A DNA stretch of 64,000 nt from Epiperipatus broadwayi (taxonomy: Eukaryota; Onychophora; Udeonychophora; Euonychophora; Peripatidae): positions 12,974,364-13,038,363 of the forward strand of contig JAQFVV010000012.1 in NCBI GenBank assembly GCA_028023455.1. Direction: 5' to 3'. How positions within the stretch are numbered: the stretch's first letter is position 1; the number at the start of each line of letters is the position of its first letter. Below, piece after piece: positions 27,625-39,576 of this stretch. The notes below the pieces were generated by a model. It was not told the DNA's origin. It searched no databases and saw only the letters and a program-made list of their open reading frames with translations. The position numbers and the translations under genes were made by a program.

Positions 27625-27718
27625 TTTTTTTTCATGTGTCAAAGCATCAGGCCGGAAGCAAACTGCGATAACTTCTTATAATGCAGCTGTGCTGACCACT
27701 CAGCCACCAACGATTGAC
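27625..27718 (-). mobile_element. 94-bp tRNA-derived SINE with target-site duplication
   Basis: On the minus strand a tRNA-like head begins GGTGGCTGAGTGGTC, a perfect Pol III A-box of the Leu/Ser-tRNA type. It continues to a degenerate B-box-like GCAGTTTGCTTCCGG and ends in a short oligo(A). The insert is bounded by a 12-bp direct repeat TGGAATATTTCT at 27613-27624 and 27719-27730. A tail plus target duplication shows LINE-driven retroposition. It is either a minimal SINE or a retroposed tRNA relative; no SINE body is present. Confidence 0.75.
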
Positions 27719-28280
27719 TGGAATATTTCTAATAGAATCTTATAGAAGTTTAATGATTCTAATTTGCTGCAGAATGGCAGAACTATATTGAAACTGTTTT
27801 ATGGACATTCCCATAGTTAACAAAAATTTTAAAACTTATTAGGGGTTAATAATGGACATGCTGCATAATAAAATAATATGTAAGATTACTCTGTACATAT
27901 CTGTGACTGTCATATTGAATAAATATAATAAAAACATTAGTTTAGACGTATGTTAAATATATATATATACATACTCAAATACGCACATGCAAAGTGAATA
28001 GGAAAATAGTTGAATGCATATATGTATATGAATAAATATATAAGACATACATCAATCTTTCAAATTTTTTTTATGTATTACCACCAGTTTTCTCATTAGG
28101 AAATTTTATTTTTGTTTCTACAATTTTTTATTCTCAGCCTGAAAACTATTAAAAATACCTTTTGGTGGCTCTGCATAAACTTTCTATTTCATTTCAAGTT
28201 AAGGCATTTTATTAAAAAAAAAAAAAAAAAGGCAATTGAAGTAACAAATGATAAAAGTAAACAATATTAGAAAAACTCAC

Positions 28281-28453
28281 AGAAGCTTGTTGGGATTTGT
28301 TCTTTCACTAAGTTGAGCCAATTTTTTATTTAACTTTTCTTTAGTTTTTACTTCACCTTCATATAATTCTTTATAACGTTTTCTTTCTTGATTCAAAATA
28401 TCATCAGCACCGCTTCTTTCTTCAAAACATGACCTTAATTTGATAAGTTCATC
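28281..28453 (-). CDS. ANKRD26-like protein, exon C
   Basis: On the minus strand the acceptor TATTTAG precedes 28453 and the donor CT|GTGAGT follows 28281. The exon has 57 codons plus two bases (phase 0 in, phase 2 out), matching exon D. The product starts DELIKLRSCFEERSGADDIL and continues with ERKRYKELYEGEVKTKEKL, then NKKLAQLSER. The 'rYKeLYleEvktrksL..kL...neRL' pattern is the hallmark of the C-terminal coiled coil of ANKRD26 and related ankyrin-repeat proteins and is the strongest evidence for the gene call. The role in this organism is unknown; in vertebrates ANKRD26 is a centriole-associated scaffold. Confidence 0.75.
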
Positions 28454-28793
28454 CTAAATATACAACAAATAAATACACATTTCATTCTCTGATTTATAAA
28501 ATGTCAATAAACGATCACAGAGCTAAACAAATAAATGATATATTATTTTCATAGCTTATTGACCTTTGATTATTAATTTATGCTTAGATCATTGGGAATT
28601 GCAGTTACTTCTATTTCAATTTTGTATCATAAAGCTATGATTATTTATATGATCATTTATAGTTACATATGTGTGTGTGCATACACACTCAATGTTTAAT
28701 ATCCTAGAGATATAAACATCTATAGTAAGAATGTTTGATTACTATACTCAATATATGCAAAATAAATCCATACTTTAATTTATGTTATTGCAA

Positions 28794-29313
28794 TGTCTAA
28801 TTAAATATGTGTATATATAAAGTGATGTCAAATAAAATTAAAATGTTTTTTTTAAGATAGTCAAATAAGATATTGATTAACACACTTATTATTTAACACT
28901 CTAGAAAATTAATGCAAGCAAATATGCAAAGTATGTAACTGCATGCTAATTATAAAAATATCCATTATGCAAGATATATGCAGATAAAGTCAGTGCAAGT
29001 AAACGCTACTGAAAATGGCCAATGAGAGAGGATAGTTGCATAAAAAAAGAGGATGAGAGTAGAGTAGTAGAATTATGTCAGAGAAATGATGATGAATATC
29101 TACAAAAAGATGTATAATTGTAATCACAACAATGTTTTAAGTAAGAACAACTTTCAAGCAAACTAGTTATATAAAGATTTATAGTTATTCATTTACATAG
29201 AATTAATAAATTCTGATTTAGTAAGTTTTATCCTCTGTGTTGAAGTTCATTTTAGTTTAAATAATGATGTGTATTCAATTGGTAATGATAAGATTACTTC
29301 TGATGTGATAAAT
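28794..29313 (+). repeat. 5' LTR of a decayed Gypsy element
   Basis: This aligns with 39577-40077 over nearly its full length. Shared blocks include TATATAAAGT.ATGTCAAAT, 'ctactgaaaatggcca' and GTTTTATCCT.TGTGT. It starts TGTCTAATTAAAT. Just after its end, TGGCACAGTTTGACA (29314-29328) is a decayed primer binding site of the TGGCGCAGTCG type used by many Gypsy elements. The TATATATAAAG near the start may be the promoter TATA. The LTRs have diverged considerably, so the insertion is old. The 3' limit is approximate and I found no surviving target duplication. Confidence 0.75.
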
Positions 29314-29399
29314 TGGCACAGTTTGACACTTCAAAAGAATTTGGCAAAGAAGAGATAAAAAGTGAAGAATTAATAAAGAGAAACAAAATGGTACTATAA

Positions 29400-30240
29400 A
29401 ATATCACAATGATTGACTTTAATGTAACCAAGATGGCAAATCAACAAATTTACATTGTGCATGCAGAAAGGTACATACTTATAAACCAAAAATAGTGACA
29501 TTGATGTGGATAGCAAGTAATGAAATATTCCTGATAGCTAACAGATAGTCTGATCCAAAAGTCTCAGAAGATATTTCATATGAAAAATTAAAAGACAATT
29601 TAAATATGTTTTTCAAGCCAACTACATTTCAAAACTTAATGTATCTGCAGTTTAGAAAATTGGACACCACATGAAAAAATACAGAAAGATGATAAGAGAT
29701 TGTCTATGATTGCCAAGGACTGCAATTTTAATGCTGAATTAGATGACATGCTTCTTGATCAGTTGTTGCTGATCAAAATTAAATTAATTTATATTCATAC
29801 TATTGAAAAATAGATAGCTCATGAAGCCATTTTGGATAATACAATAAAATTTGAAAATAGTATGGATATAAAGAAACTGGAATACAAGCAAAGATTAGAA
29901 GCTGAAAGAGTATGAATAGCATCTGGACATGTTATTGTTATGACAGTAAAGGTTATATAAAAACAGAAATATAAATTTAAAAATGACTAATGCCATATTT
30001 GCATAACACAATAAAATTTCAAAATAGTATGGATATAAAGAAACTGGAATACAAGCAAAGATTAGAAACTGAAAGAGTATGAATAGCATCTGGACATGTT
30101 ATTGTTATGACAGTAAAGGTTATATAAAAACAGAAATATAAATTTAAAAATGACTAATGCCATATTTGTAAAATCGTGGGAGATTTGCCCTAAATTTGTA
30201 ATAATAAGCTGAGAAAGAGCAAAGACAAGTTATAACTGGG
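29400..30240 (+). pseudogene. Gypsy gag remnant with zinc knuckle
   Basis: A broken frame encodes a Ty3/Gypsy Gag. RLSMIAKDCNFNAELDDMLL matches the 'lr.la..C.fg..LddmLrdrlv.Gi' segment of K02A2.6-like Gypsy Gag. A degenerate knuckle CHIC...GDLP.IC (C-x2-C-x4-D-x4-C, His replaced by Asp) lies at 30158-30199. Numerous stops. A 167-bp tandem duplication (29841-30007 and 30008-30173) lies within it and repeats the stretch leading into the knuckle. Upstream is the 5' LTR; downstream the element is interrupted by a LINE at 30325. Confidence 0.7.
29841..30173 (+). repeat. Tandem duplication inside gag, unit ~167 bp
   Basis: Two nearly identical copies start ACAATAAAATTT at 29841 and 30008. The second completes the zinc-knuckle coding; the first stops after its first two cysteines. 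The copies are much more alike than the two LTRs are, so the duplication happened after the provirus had begun to decay. Confidence 0.85.
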
Positions 30241-30408
30241 CTGTAAATTTAGGGAAGGGGTTTGCAAAAAAAAAGACTAACATCAAAAACCTATATCAAC
30301 AATAATAACATAATATTGGACAGTGAGATGATGCATGTGTGTCTTACTGATATGTTTTGTTAAAAATCCCTCTTAAAATTGAAAAAAAATTTGATGATTT
30401 ATTAGAAA

Positions 30409-31709
30409 ATGCCGACTGGTAAAAAAGACAAGAGTGGAAATGAAGAAAAAAAAAACTCAAAAGAGAAGAAAAAATGTGATTTTGATAAATTGGAAAAAAA
30501 TTTCAGTGACAAAATGGCCAATATGATAAGGCTTCAAAAAAAAGATTCCAAAATCATTAGAGAATCTAATAAAACAAAGAGAAATACGGAACTGATTTGG
30601 TTTAATAAAGTAGATAAAGAGGTAATATATGAAAAAAAAAAGAAAAATATAAATTAAGTAGTGGAAAATTGGGTAATGGTTGTGTAGAGCAGGTTAATTT
30701 GTCAAAGAGCTCTGAAAGAAATGAGAACGTTGAGTTTGAATGTACTTCTCAAGTAAAGGATAACGTTGAGTAGGAGATTTTTTCTAAATGTAAAAAAGGA
30801 AAACAAACTATAATAAAAATTCTAATGAGAATGAGAATATAATGTCTAATTCTTCAAGTAATAAAAAGAAAAATGATGAGAAATTCATGTTTTAATCAAA
30901 TAAATAAAAAAGGTAAACAATCTGACAATAATATTATTCCAACGGAGTTTACAAATTTAAATGATAATATTCAAGATTTGCAAAATATATGCAAGCCTTT
31001 GTTAAAATGAATTCTTATCAGAAAATTTTTTTTAATAGTTGCATGACTCCTAGCACATCAATTTTTAGTTTAATTGTACAAATTAATAAAAAAAAAAAAA
31101 GGAGAACATATTCCCGATAAACCAGAAATGGGTGAATATTTTTAAATGCTTGACTCACATAATATGATTGATTCAATCAAACATATGGCTTTCTTTCTCA
31201 CTAGGGGTTTTATTTCAATAGAATATATCAACTGTGATAGTAGAGAATTAGCAGAAAGCCTAATAAAGGAAGTGCAAGGTTTTAAGATATATTACGTATT
31301 TAAGGAACCCATTCCTCTTGTATACTGTAGGATCTTGCACACTCCACCAACATTTAATGAAGATTTTTTTAAAAATCAAATTAATAACTATGCAGAAATA
31401 ATCTCCATGGAAAGAGAAATGACACCAGGTATTCAGTTTCAAATTCCATCAAACACATGGAAAATACTGGTAAAATTTAAAAAAAAAAAAGGTGTATTAA
31501 GAGAACAATTGCCTCATAGGATTATAAAAGATCAAATGCCTATTTCTGTTATCCTTAAAGGTCGACCACCACTCTGTTTCAGATGTAACAGAGTAGGTCA
31601 CATAGCAGCAATGTGTGAGGTTGGAAGCTGTATGGAGTATAATAAATTTGATAGAAAAGAGCATATACATAATATTAGTAAAATAAATCATGGCAAGTAT
31701 TGTAGATAA
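30409..31709 (+). pseudogene. LINE ORF1 (nucleic-acid-binding protein), broken
   Basis: The reading starts with a Lys/Glu-rich segment (30409-30657, MPTGKKDKSGNEEKK), passes several stops, and resumes at 31146-31709. The second part contains a fold typical of LINE ORF1 (SIEYINCDSRELAESLIKEV) and a C-terminal zinc knuckle CFRCNRVGHIAAMC (C-x2-C-x4-H-x4-C). Such proteins bind the element RNA in the retrotransposition particle. The knuckle is intact, but stops between about 30660 and 31140 prevent a full product. Confidence 0.75.
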
Positions 31710-31972
31710 TGAGATTCCACTTGAGAGTGATGTAGAATATCAAAATCAATGCATGGATGAAAAAATAGTGATAAGTAAAGATAACTGAAATTTCAAAGCA
31801 GACTGATATATTCAAAAGATAAAGGAAATGAAATGTCTAATATAGAAAAAAATAATCAAATGAATTATAATAATAATAATGGTATCAATCCTAACGATGG
31901 CACTGAAGTGATATTAAAAAAATAACTTTCAAGAATTAAATCTACAAAATCAATAAACTTTTGGTTTAATAA

Positions 31973-33317
31973 ATGATGGATTTTTCTCTTAACATAACAA
32001 CATTAAATATTAGAGGAATTAATAGTGTAATTAAAGAAGATAAAATTGCAGATTACATGGTTAAACAAAGATATGATGTTGCAATACTTACGGAAACAAA
32101 AATAAATACGAATATGTCTAAAAATATTATTAACAAATTGTCTCAAAAAAATATTATATTATATAAACTTAATAGTAGACTAGCACAAGGAGTTGCTGTA
32201 TTATTTAATATGAATTCAGATATTCAAGCAGTTCAGATCTTAACATTACAGATTAATTACATTGTCATGTCTTTTTTGTTTTCAAGGGTTCTGCACTATT
32301 TGATTGCTGTTTACTCAATTGCAAGAGGTAAGGACTTAGTAAAAGGTTTACATAATGTCCAAAATAAATAATCAAAACCAGGAATTATTATTTTTGGTGG
32401 TGACTTCAATTGTATTTACAATAATCTCCCAAATGAATTGAAAAATAAATTACTAGAGGTCTCACTTTTTTCATTACAAGATAAATATTTAGATAATAAT
32501 TTTATATTCTTCAATAGTAGATATAAAACACTTATTGATTTATTTTTTATATCAGGTAATAAAGTTAATAATGCTAAGATAACTACATCTTTAGTTCTAT
32601 TTTCTGATCATCTTCTGGTGCACTTGAAAATACATGATTATGTTGTTAATAGAAAGCAAAATGTAAAGGATGAAATAGTTTTAAAAACAGATCAAATTTC
32701 TAATTGTCCGGTAATGATAAATTATTATTTGAGGGTTACAGTTTTGCCCCTTTGCATTGCATGGTATACACTAAAAAATAAGTTGTCTAAAATGTACATA
32801 AAAATTGCAAAGCAAAAGTTGTCTCTTAACCAAATAAAAAATAGAATATTAGAGATACATAATATATTACAATGTGTTTAATGTTTGAATTCAAACCATC
32901 ATTTTTTAGTTGGTACATTACATGAGGAATATAACAATATTTACCAGTTAATGCAGCAGGAATTTCAAACAAAACAACTTAGGAAATTGATCCCAAATAT
33001 TAGTAAACTAACTAAGCTTGTTATTAACTATGCAAAGGTTTATATACCGCATGCAAAAGGAATTAATTTAATACAAACTGAGTTATCTGGTGTTTTATCT
33101 GGAATTTGTGTAGATGAAGGAATTTTTGATATGTTAAAATGAAAATTTGGTGAAAGGAAAGATAATATAAATGATTTCAATAGAGTTTTCAGAAGAATTT
33201 AAAGAATATATTACAAAGACAGAAATAAAAAATGAGATTGATAGATTAAAGACTGATGCAGCTTTAGCAAATGACTCTATACCGGCTTCAATCTACAAAA
33301 AGCAGGATTATGGTTTA
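31973..33317 (+). pseudogene. LINE ORF2, endonuclease domain and start of RT
   Basis: The endonuclease begins at 31973 with LNITTLNIRGINS and continues with VAILTETKIN, QGVAVLF, FGGDFN (about 32393-32410), TLIDLFFISG and FSDHLLVHL. These are the ordered motifs of the apurinic/apyrimidinic-like LINE endonuclease that nicks the target DNA. A stop/frameshift near 32370 separates the first two thirds. The region upstream of RT contains NDSIPASIYKKQDYGL just before the solo-LTR-like insert at 33322. The organisation is that of Tx1/L1-type elements. Confidence 0.8.
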
Positions 33318-35329
33318 ATATTGTAACGAGACAGCGTTACATCAGTATTAAATCTAGGAAGCATAGATCAGAACGGGACAAATCGATAAATACACACACA
33401 CCAGCAAGCAGCCTAAAACACTCGTAATTTTATTTTCGTAACTTGTAATAGTTTTCTTCCTCCCATAAATACATTTATAAAACACATTGATAAAATACAG
33501 ACGGTAAACGTCTAATTAAATGATTAAAGCTTTCAGATAATAAAAAATAATAACAAAACAGAAGTTGCTCTCCTAAATAATAAAATATAATATGCTCTCC
33601 TAAATAGTAAAATATAATTGTCAATCAAAAACACCACGGGGAATTTAAAAATGTTATTTTAGAAATATAGTTTTAACTAGAATAAAACTTAGAGAAAAGT
33701 TTGAGAAAGATAAAAGCTCGACTTCTAAATTTAAAATAGCTTGTATTGTTCTGGTAAACACACGCCACACGCATCATTCGAGGTGTGAAGGATAGGTTGG
33801 TTGAGTGAGTTGCAAAGAGATTGTCTCAAAATAAATATTGCCTTAGCCAAAGAGGAGGAACAGGTGCTCAAACGGACCTGAACGACAACTCCAGGAGCAA
33901 GGAACTCTGGGGGTAGATTGGATCCCAAGATATGGATCAACCCTTATAAATACCAGTCAAAACCTATTCAATGGTTCGATTAGATTCATTTCGATTGATA
34001 CATTATCATTGCTGTTGTTTATTCTCAGTATTCCGAGTTATCACCTGCTCATTTTTATTCCGATGCTATGCTTTATTTTAACGATAAAATGTTCGAATTA
34101 GCTCGATTTATTCCTCAGTTTGAAGATGATCATTATGAAATTAATACCAAGAGCGCCGACTGTCATGAGGGCTAATAAACCCTTCAGTGACTGATCCGCT
34201 CCGCTACTGAAATATCTCCGAAGCTATGAAATTCCGATAACATCGCGTGGAAGTTGATGCTCCTAAAAATAGAAATGTTCCGTGAAATACCCAAACTCGT
34301 CCAGACCAATCAATGTTCGTTGTAACCAAGACAAATCCTAGGTAAATATGTTTTATATTATGTTCACTCACTCAATTTAGAAACTCATAAGGCAATCTCG
34401 TAATTAACCAACATAAATTTGCACAAACAAATCTTAAAACTTTCCTCATCATGATAGTTTATCTTTGTTACAGAACTTTGTAAACATGAACTTTGAACTT
34501 AGCGAAACTCAGGAAAGATAATATATTTTATCAACTAGAAAGGAACTTTATCTCGATTATTCGCATTATGTTATGACTAATTATGATTCTCTGTGAGCGT
34601 GAATGTATGTGCGCTGTGTAATAAATCCATTAATAATGTTTTCTTTTCATATTTAATAAATTTGTCAATATCTCATCAAGTCAGCATTTTCAAATCTTTT
34701 CACACACACTCAAAACTAGTTTTTTATTTTTAATGACTTATCTTTGAAGTATATTTAGTTAAATTTAATTTTCATTTCGATTTATTTACTGTATTAATTA
34801 TGTCAACATCGTGCCGTAAGTCACGATGTTTCTTATTTAACCTTAGTTAAGATAGATTTAAGAGCGGGCGGGTCTAGAATCAATCAAAGTAAACGTCAAA
34901 TAATTATATTATATACGATAAATCGGGGGATGAACTTGTAAGCCTTGTGTTGGGGAAACGAACCACCTCATAGTCAGTGACAAAATAAATAATCTTATGG
35001 TAGTGAGTAATTAGAAAACATGCTGATTTTTCATTAGGAAATCTTTTCGGGAGGAGGTCGAGATCAATCATGTAACAACCTTGAGAAACCTTGTTGGTCC
35101 ATGCTGGGAGTTTTGAGCTAGTGGGTGGGATTAGACTTCGAAATCGTTTTGACATGATGTAAGGTGATGCGAGTAATTAAAATCAACTTAAATAATCGTA
35201 TCTGGCGCCCCCTTATGTGGATCGTGAATAACTGTCAATGTAAGAAAATAAATAAAGCCTTACGCTATGTCATGTTTATTTCAAAGCCCGTAATCTCGGT
35301 TATATAGATAGGTCGGCCGGTTACAATAT
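33318..35329. mobile_element. 2.0-kb solo-LTR-like insertion in the LINE, 4-bp TSD
   Basis: The insert 33322-35325 starts TGTAACGAGAC and ends GGCCGGTTACA, so its termini are TGTAAC...GTTACA. It is flanked by ATAT at 33318-33321 and 35326-35329. LINE coding resumes immediately after it. The insert is markedly GC-richer than the LINE and has no TE protein; small minus-strand frames (33940-33731, 35155-34904) are not recognised. TG...CA ends with a 4-bp duplication fit a solo LTR left by recombination of a Gypsy- or BEL-type element. At 2004 bp it is long for an LTR. The first 20 bases can form a hairpin (TGTAAC/GTTACA). Confidence 0.65.
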
Positions 35330-37015
35330 CAATAATGTGGAAATGCTTTAACCAAATGTGTTGTGAAAAGATTGAATGGCCATATATAAATAATAAGTTA
35401 TCTTTAGTATAAGAAAAAATAAAGCAATTAGAACCTCTAAATTTGAAGAACTTAGACATATATCAATTGAGGACATAGATTCAAAATTTTTTGCAAGAAT
35501 ATTGCTAAGGAAATTGAATGCTATAGTTCTTCCAAAATTTCCTAAGCACACCATGCCATTAAAAGTAAACACACAGTCTACAAAGCATTAGGGATACAAG
35601 AAGCAAATAAATATGCAAAAGAGCTTAGACTAACACAATATTATACAGTTAAAATAGATTTTAAGTCAGCATTTGACGTGGTTAATTGTTCTTATTTAAT
35701 AAACCTGTTGGATAATTTAGTTCCTGATCACAAATATGTGGTTTGTGCTATACAAAATTAAATATACACAATTTCTATTAAGAACTTTATGAGAAAATCC
35801 AATTTTTTCATACAATCAAAGCTCCTCTTACTGCATTGCTATTTGCTGTCTATTTGGATCCTATGATAAAAAAAAAAATTGAAAGCAGAGTGCCTGGTCT
35901 ATACTTACCTCATTTCGGTGTAAAATGCAAGTAACTGCTTTTATAGATGATGTGATAATTATATTTCAGAATAGCTTTAATGTTCAAATAGTAATGGAGA
36001 TTCTTCAAAAATTTCAAACAATGACTGCCTCTCTCACTCAGCTGTTTAAGTCTGCAGCCAGGCAGCTTGCCATGGGAAGGAAGATATCATGTGAATTTCT
36101 GGCTACAGCAGCTACTTTCTTGGGAATACCAATATATCACTCTAAAACTTAAATAAGTTGATAATTAATAAAATAGAATCTAAAATTTGTTTCTTTTCAT
36201 GTATGAGGCTTTACCCAGTAACTAGAGCTAAAATTTTTAATGCAATTGTTTCAGAAATAATGGCATATTATGGGCCTTGGGGTTTCTCTTTTCAATAATA
36301 TAATAAATAAAATTAAGAGGATAGCTAAGAAGTATGTTTGGGGTAAAATTAGTAATTCAATTTCTGTCTCCATTTTACAGCTGCCTATAAGTAAATGGGG
36401 GGAGGGGTAATTTTATTGAAGCAAGAGATTACGTTGCCTTTATTAAGGCTACTACTTACTTGTATAATAAGAAATAAATTTTTTGACCCATCATATTGTG
36501 ATATAAGACTATTTAGTGAAATAAGAAAAGAGAGAAGATCTATTTTTCTTGACTTGGTGATAGCTTATAATGATTTACAGGACTATCTAAATTTACCGAA
36601 TTTGGAAAGTTTGAGATATAGGGATCTAAAAAAGCACGTGGATTGTCGAGAGATCTCATGGATGGATTTATCTAAAGAGAAAGTTTTGAGGAATTATCAA
36701 TCAATATGTTCTTCTCCTTCCTACATTAAATTTATTTTTAAGTTTATGAATGGCTTGTTACTTACAACTTCCTTTTTGAATTGTAAATCTGGAATGAATC
36801 TGAATACCAAATGTATATTGTGTAAAAGTAAAAAAGAAACCTTCTTGCATTTGTTTGAAGAGTGTAGTGGTTTTCGACAATTAAAAAATTGTGTTTTTAA
36901 CTCACTATTTATAAATTTGAGATATATAATAAATAAATATATTCAGAGGTTTGACCATCACAATGCAATGATAATAGCACATGTTTTGAAAAGAATGTGG
37001 GCTGTAAGATGTTAA
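35330..37015 (+). pseudogene. LINE ORF2, reverse transcriptase and C-terminal Cys motif
   Basis: After the insert the RT resumes. RHISIEDIDSKFFARILLRK is RT block 1 (compare 'RPIsllniDyKif.kila.Rl'), YYTVKIDFKSAFDVVN is motif A, and TAFIDDVIIIF at about 35933-35965 is the catalytic box (FIDD in place of the usual FADD). SKICFFSCMRLYPVTRAKIFN belongs to the thumb. The frame 36395-37015 holds the C-terminal domain with TKCILCKSKKETFLHLFEEC (C-x2-C...H...C). Frameshifts and stops divide it into at least four pieces. Downstream is a short 3' UTR with an AT-rich tail. Confidence 0.8.
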
Positions 37016-37340
37016 GCCAATAAAACATTAATTTTCGATAATAAGAAATATAATTGGATTAAAATACTAGAAGATGATTGGGATAAATACTATTATCAAT
37101 GTATAAAATATCTGCCAAAAAAACAAATTGAAAGAATATGGGGTGGACTTTTTCCTACTGTATGTAAAATATGGAATAGTGTTTATTATTGAAAAAATGA
37201 TTTTTAGTTAACTTGTAAGAAAGAAAAAAAAAAGGGAAAAGGAAAAAAAATGTTTTTTTGTTAATATGTAAATATATAATTTTTGAGTTTTTCTATTAAT
37301 AAAGTTATTTACTTAAAATAAAATAAAAAAATTGGACAGT

Positions 37341-39480
37341 TTGTATTTGTAAACAAAAAGTTAGTATGGGGATCAATAACAGAGCAGGTGTATTTCATAT
37401 GTAGCAAAGAGATTGATCAAATATTACAAAAAAATATAAGATTATACCCATAGTTAAAATGGATTTAGTAGCACTGATATAAAAAGAAATTCGATAGATA
37501 TACAAGGGATTTCAAAAGTGGCAGTGAGATTAAATATGAGATTGAAAAATCTACCATTGTATATTATAAAAAGAGATTTAAGCCTAGGCAAAAATTGGTC
37601 TAATAGGTATTAGAATAAATATAATAAAAAGATTATAGCTGGAGTCAGAAGTTCATAAAACATATCCAGTCATTAATATTGGGCTTTGCAGCATTAAATG
37701 TAAAGTGGTTGACATAGAATTAGAGGTGACTGCTGAGCCTGTTGTTTGCAGATCACAGAAAGTCTTTCTAGCTTTGAAAAACAAAGTGGAAAAAACACTT
37801 AAAGACTTGATAAAGAGGGGTGTTATAACACTTATTGAAAAATAAATGTAGGCAACACCCATTGCCATAATATTAAAATTAGATGGGACTGTTCATTCAT
37901 ATGATAATTATCAAGTATAAATAAGGCATACCAGTACCTAGTGTTTGGGAAGTCTTAGCATCAAACAAAAAGCATCATATTTTGTTAAGATTGATCTATA
38001 GTCTGTGTTTTATCATATTCCAGTAACAAGAACAGTCGAACTTTTAACAATTAATCATCATATAAAATTACTTAGATATAATAAAGTACTATATGGATTA
38101 ACTATCAAGTTAAAAATGGGTGATTTTTTATAGGGTATGAAGGAATCATTACTTACTTATAAGACATTCTGGTAATTGCTGAAACAGAGAGCGAATTAAG
38201 AGTATGCATAAAAATGGATGTGAAAGATTAGAGAGATTCAGTACACAGCTAAACACAATAAAGTGTATATGAACCACTACAGAAACTAAATTTTTGGATT
38301 ATCAACTGTAAATATCCAAATCAAGAAAAAGTGAGAGCTGTTAAAAATGCACCTAAACTGAAAAGCATTAAGAACTTTCTTTGAATTTTAAAACTCTTTT
38401 GAGAGTTTCTCACTTGTTAATTTTTTTTATATGATAAAAAAAAAACAGCAAAGAATTTAGGAAGTCAAACAAGACACAGCATTTAAAAGAACAAAATACT
38501 GTTGAATAAATTATAAATTCATTATAAAAACAACTAAGAGGTAATGATGACTAATGATATTTCAGAATATGAAATAAGTGCAGTTATTTCACATGAAGTA
38601 TATGGAGATGAACATCCAATTGTGTATGCATCCAAAACTTTAACAACAGTTGCAAAGAATTAGAGCCAGCTGGGCAAGTATTTGCAGTGAAAAAATTTCA
38701 CCAGTATGTCTATGGAGGTACATTTACAATTTATATGAACCGTACATCTCTGTTGGAAATATTAGGAAATTTAAAGAAATATCCAGATTATGCCAGTCAG
38801 CAGATGATTAGATGGTTAAACAGATTAGCTTCCTACAACTTTAAACTTATATACAAGCTAAGCTAACAATAAATAAAACTCAATTTAAGAATATTTATGA
38901 AGCTTTAATGGCAATCATGTTTTATCAAAAATTTATGCTAAAGACAGCAACTAGACAGACGACACCTGCTGAAATGCTAATGAGATGAAAACTCAGAATT
39001 CACATATCAATACTGAGCCCTAGGAAGATTAAAAAGAGAGTAATTTTTAAAACAAAAGGTATAGTGTTGGAGTAACAGTATGGATATATGACAGTGAGAA
39101 AACAGTGACTAACAGGAGTTGTAGCAAAATTATTGTCAAAACAACAATGACTGATACAATTGATTAATGAAAATAAAGTTCAAAGACATATAGATTATGT
39201 AAGAAGCCACTCAAATGAGTAATTTGAACAATGAATGAAAAATATGTTCTCCAACAACTGAAGTGAGACATGTTATGAAAGATAATGATTATGATGGTGC
39301 ATCATCAGAAATTCAACAAGAGAAATTTAGAGCTGAGCTGATAGACAAAGCTGAGTTTACTAATGTGATAAACTGTCCAGTCAATTAATCACAACTACTT
39401 GTGATGGAATTACCCGTGTGGGATTAATTGAAGAAGCCAAAGCAAAAACAGTGGAGGAACAATGACCAGTACCACCACCT
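37341..39480 (+). pseudogene. Gypsy pol remnant (protease end, RT, RNase H, Pol C-term)
   Basis: This continues the provirus interrupted by the LINE. LNMRLKNLPLYIIKRDLSLG (about 37530-37600) matches the end of the protease before 'LLGRDWL'. ALKNKVEKTLKDLIKRGVIT and ATPIAIILKLDGTVHSYDNY are the start of RT. VKIDL.SVFYHIPV, then LLTINHHIKLLRYNKVLYGL (about 37990-38100), is RT motif A and beyond. ISEYEISAVISHEVYGDEHP and IVYASKTLTT (about 38560-38650) are RNase H. TPAEMLMR (about 38966-38990) and VQRHIDYVRSH (about 39180-39215) correspond to the very end of Pol in K02A2.6-like Gypsy. Most of the integrase is missing. Heavily mutated. Confidence 0.75.
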
Positions 39481-39576
39481 AGGTAAATGATCAAGAGATT
39501 GGAGAAGACCAGAAATATTTTAATGGCTATATTTGTAATTAAACAACTAAGTGATTTTCTAGAGTGGAGAGTACAA

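Larger units (their letters stand above)
24541..28280. other. AT-rich intron sequence (between exons C and D)
   Basis: No gene recognised. It holds microsatellite-like (TA)n tracts (about 26937-27001), a small GC island (25870-25950) and a short tRNA-derived SINE (27625-27718). Short frames at 26083-26626 on both strands have no recognisable product. Confidence 0.5.
30315..37340 (+). mobile_element. Full-length LINE inserted in the Gypsy element, 10-bp TSD
   Basis: A 10-bp direct repeat ATTGGACAGT at 30315-30324 and 37331-37340 bounds 30325-37330. The 3' end is A-rich (AAATAAAATAAAAAA). On one side is Gypsy gag, on the other Gypsy protease/RT, so the LINE entered the internal region of that provirus. 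Without the 2.0-kb insert at 33322-35325 the LINE is about 5.0 kb. It has a short 5' leader (about 84 bp), an ORF1 with a CCHC knuckle, and an ORF2 with apurinic-type endonuclease, RT and a terminal Cys/His motif. All frames are broken. Confidence 0.85.

Noticed and set aside
35202-35222. TGGCGCCCCC primer binding site making 33322-35325 a complete element
   Set aside because: It is internal to the ATAT-flanked insert, and no second copy of the insert's start occurs after it, so a solo LTR fits better.
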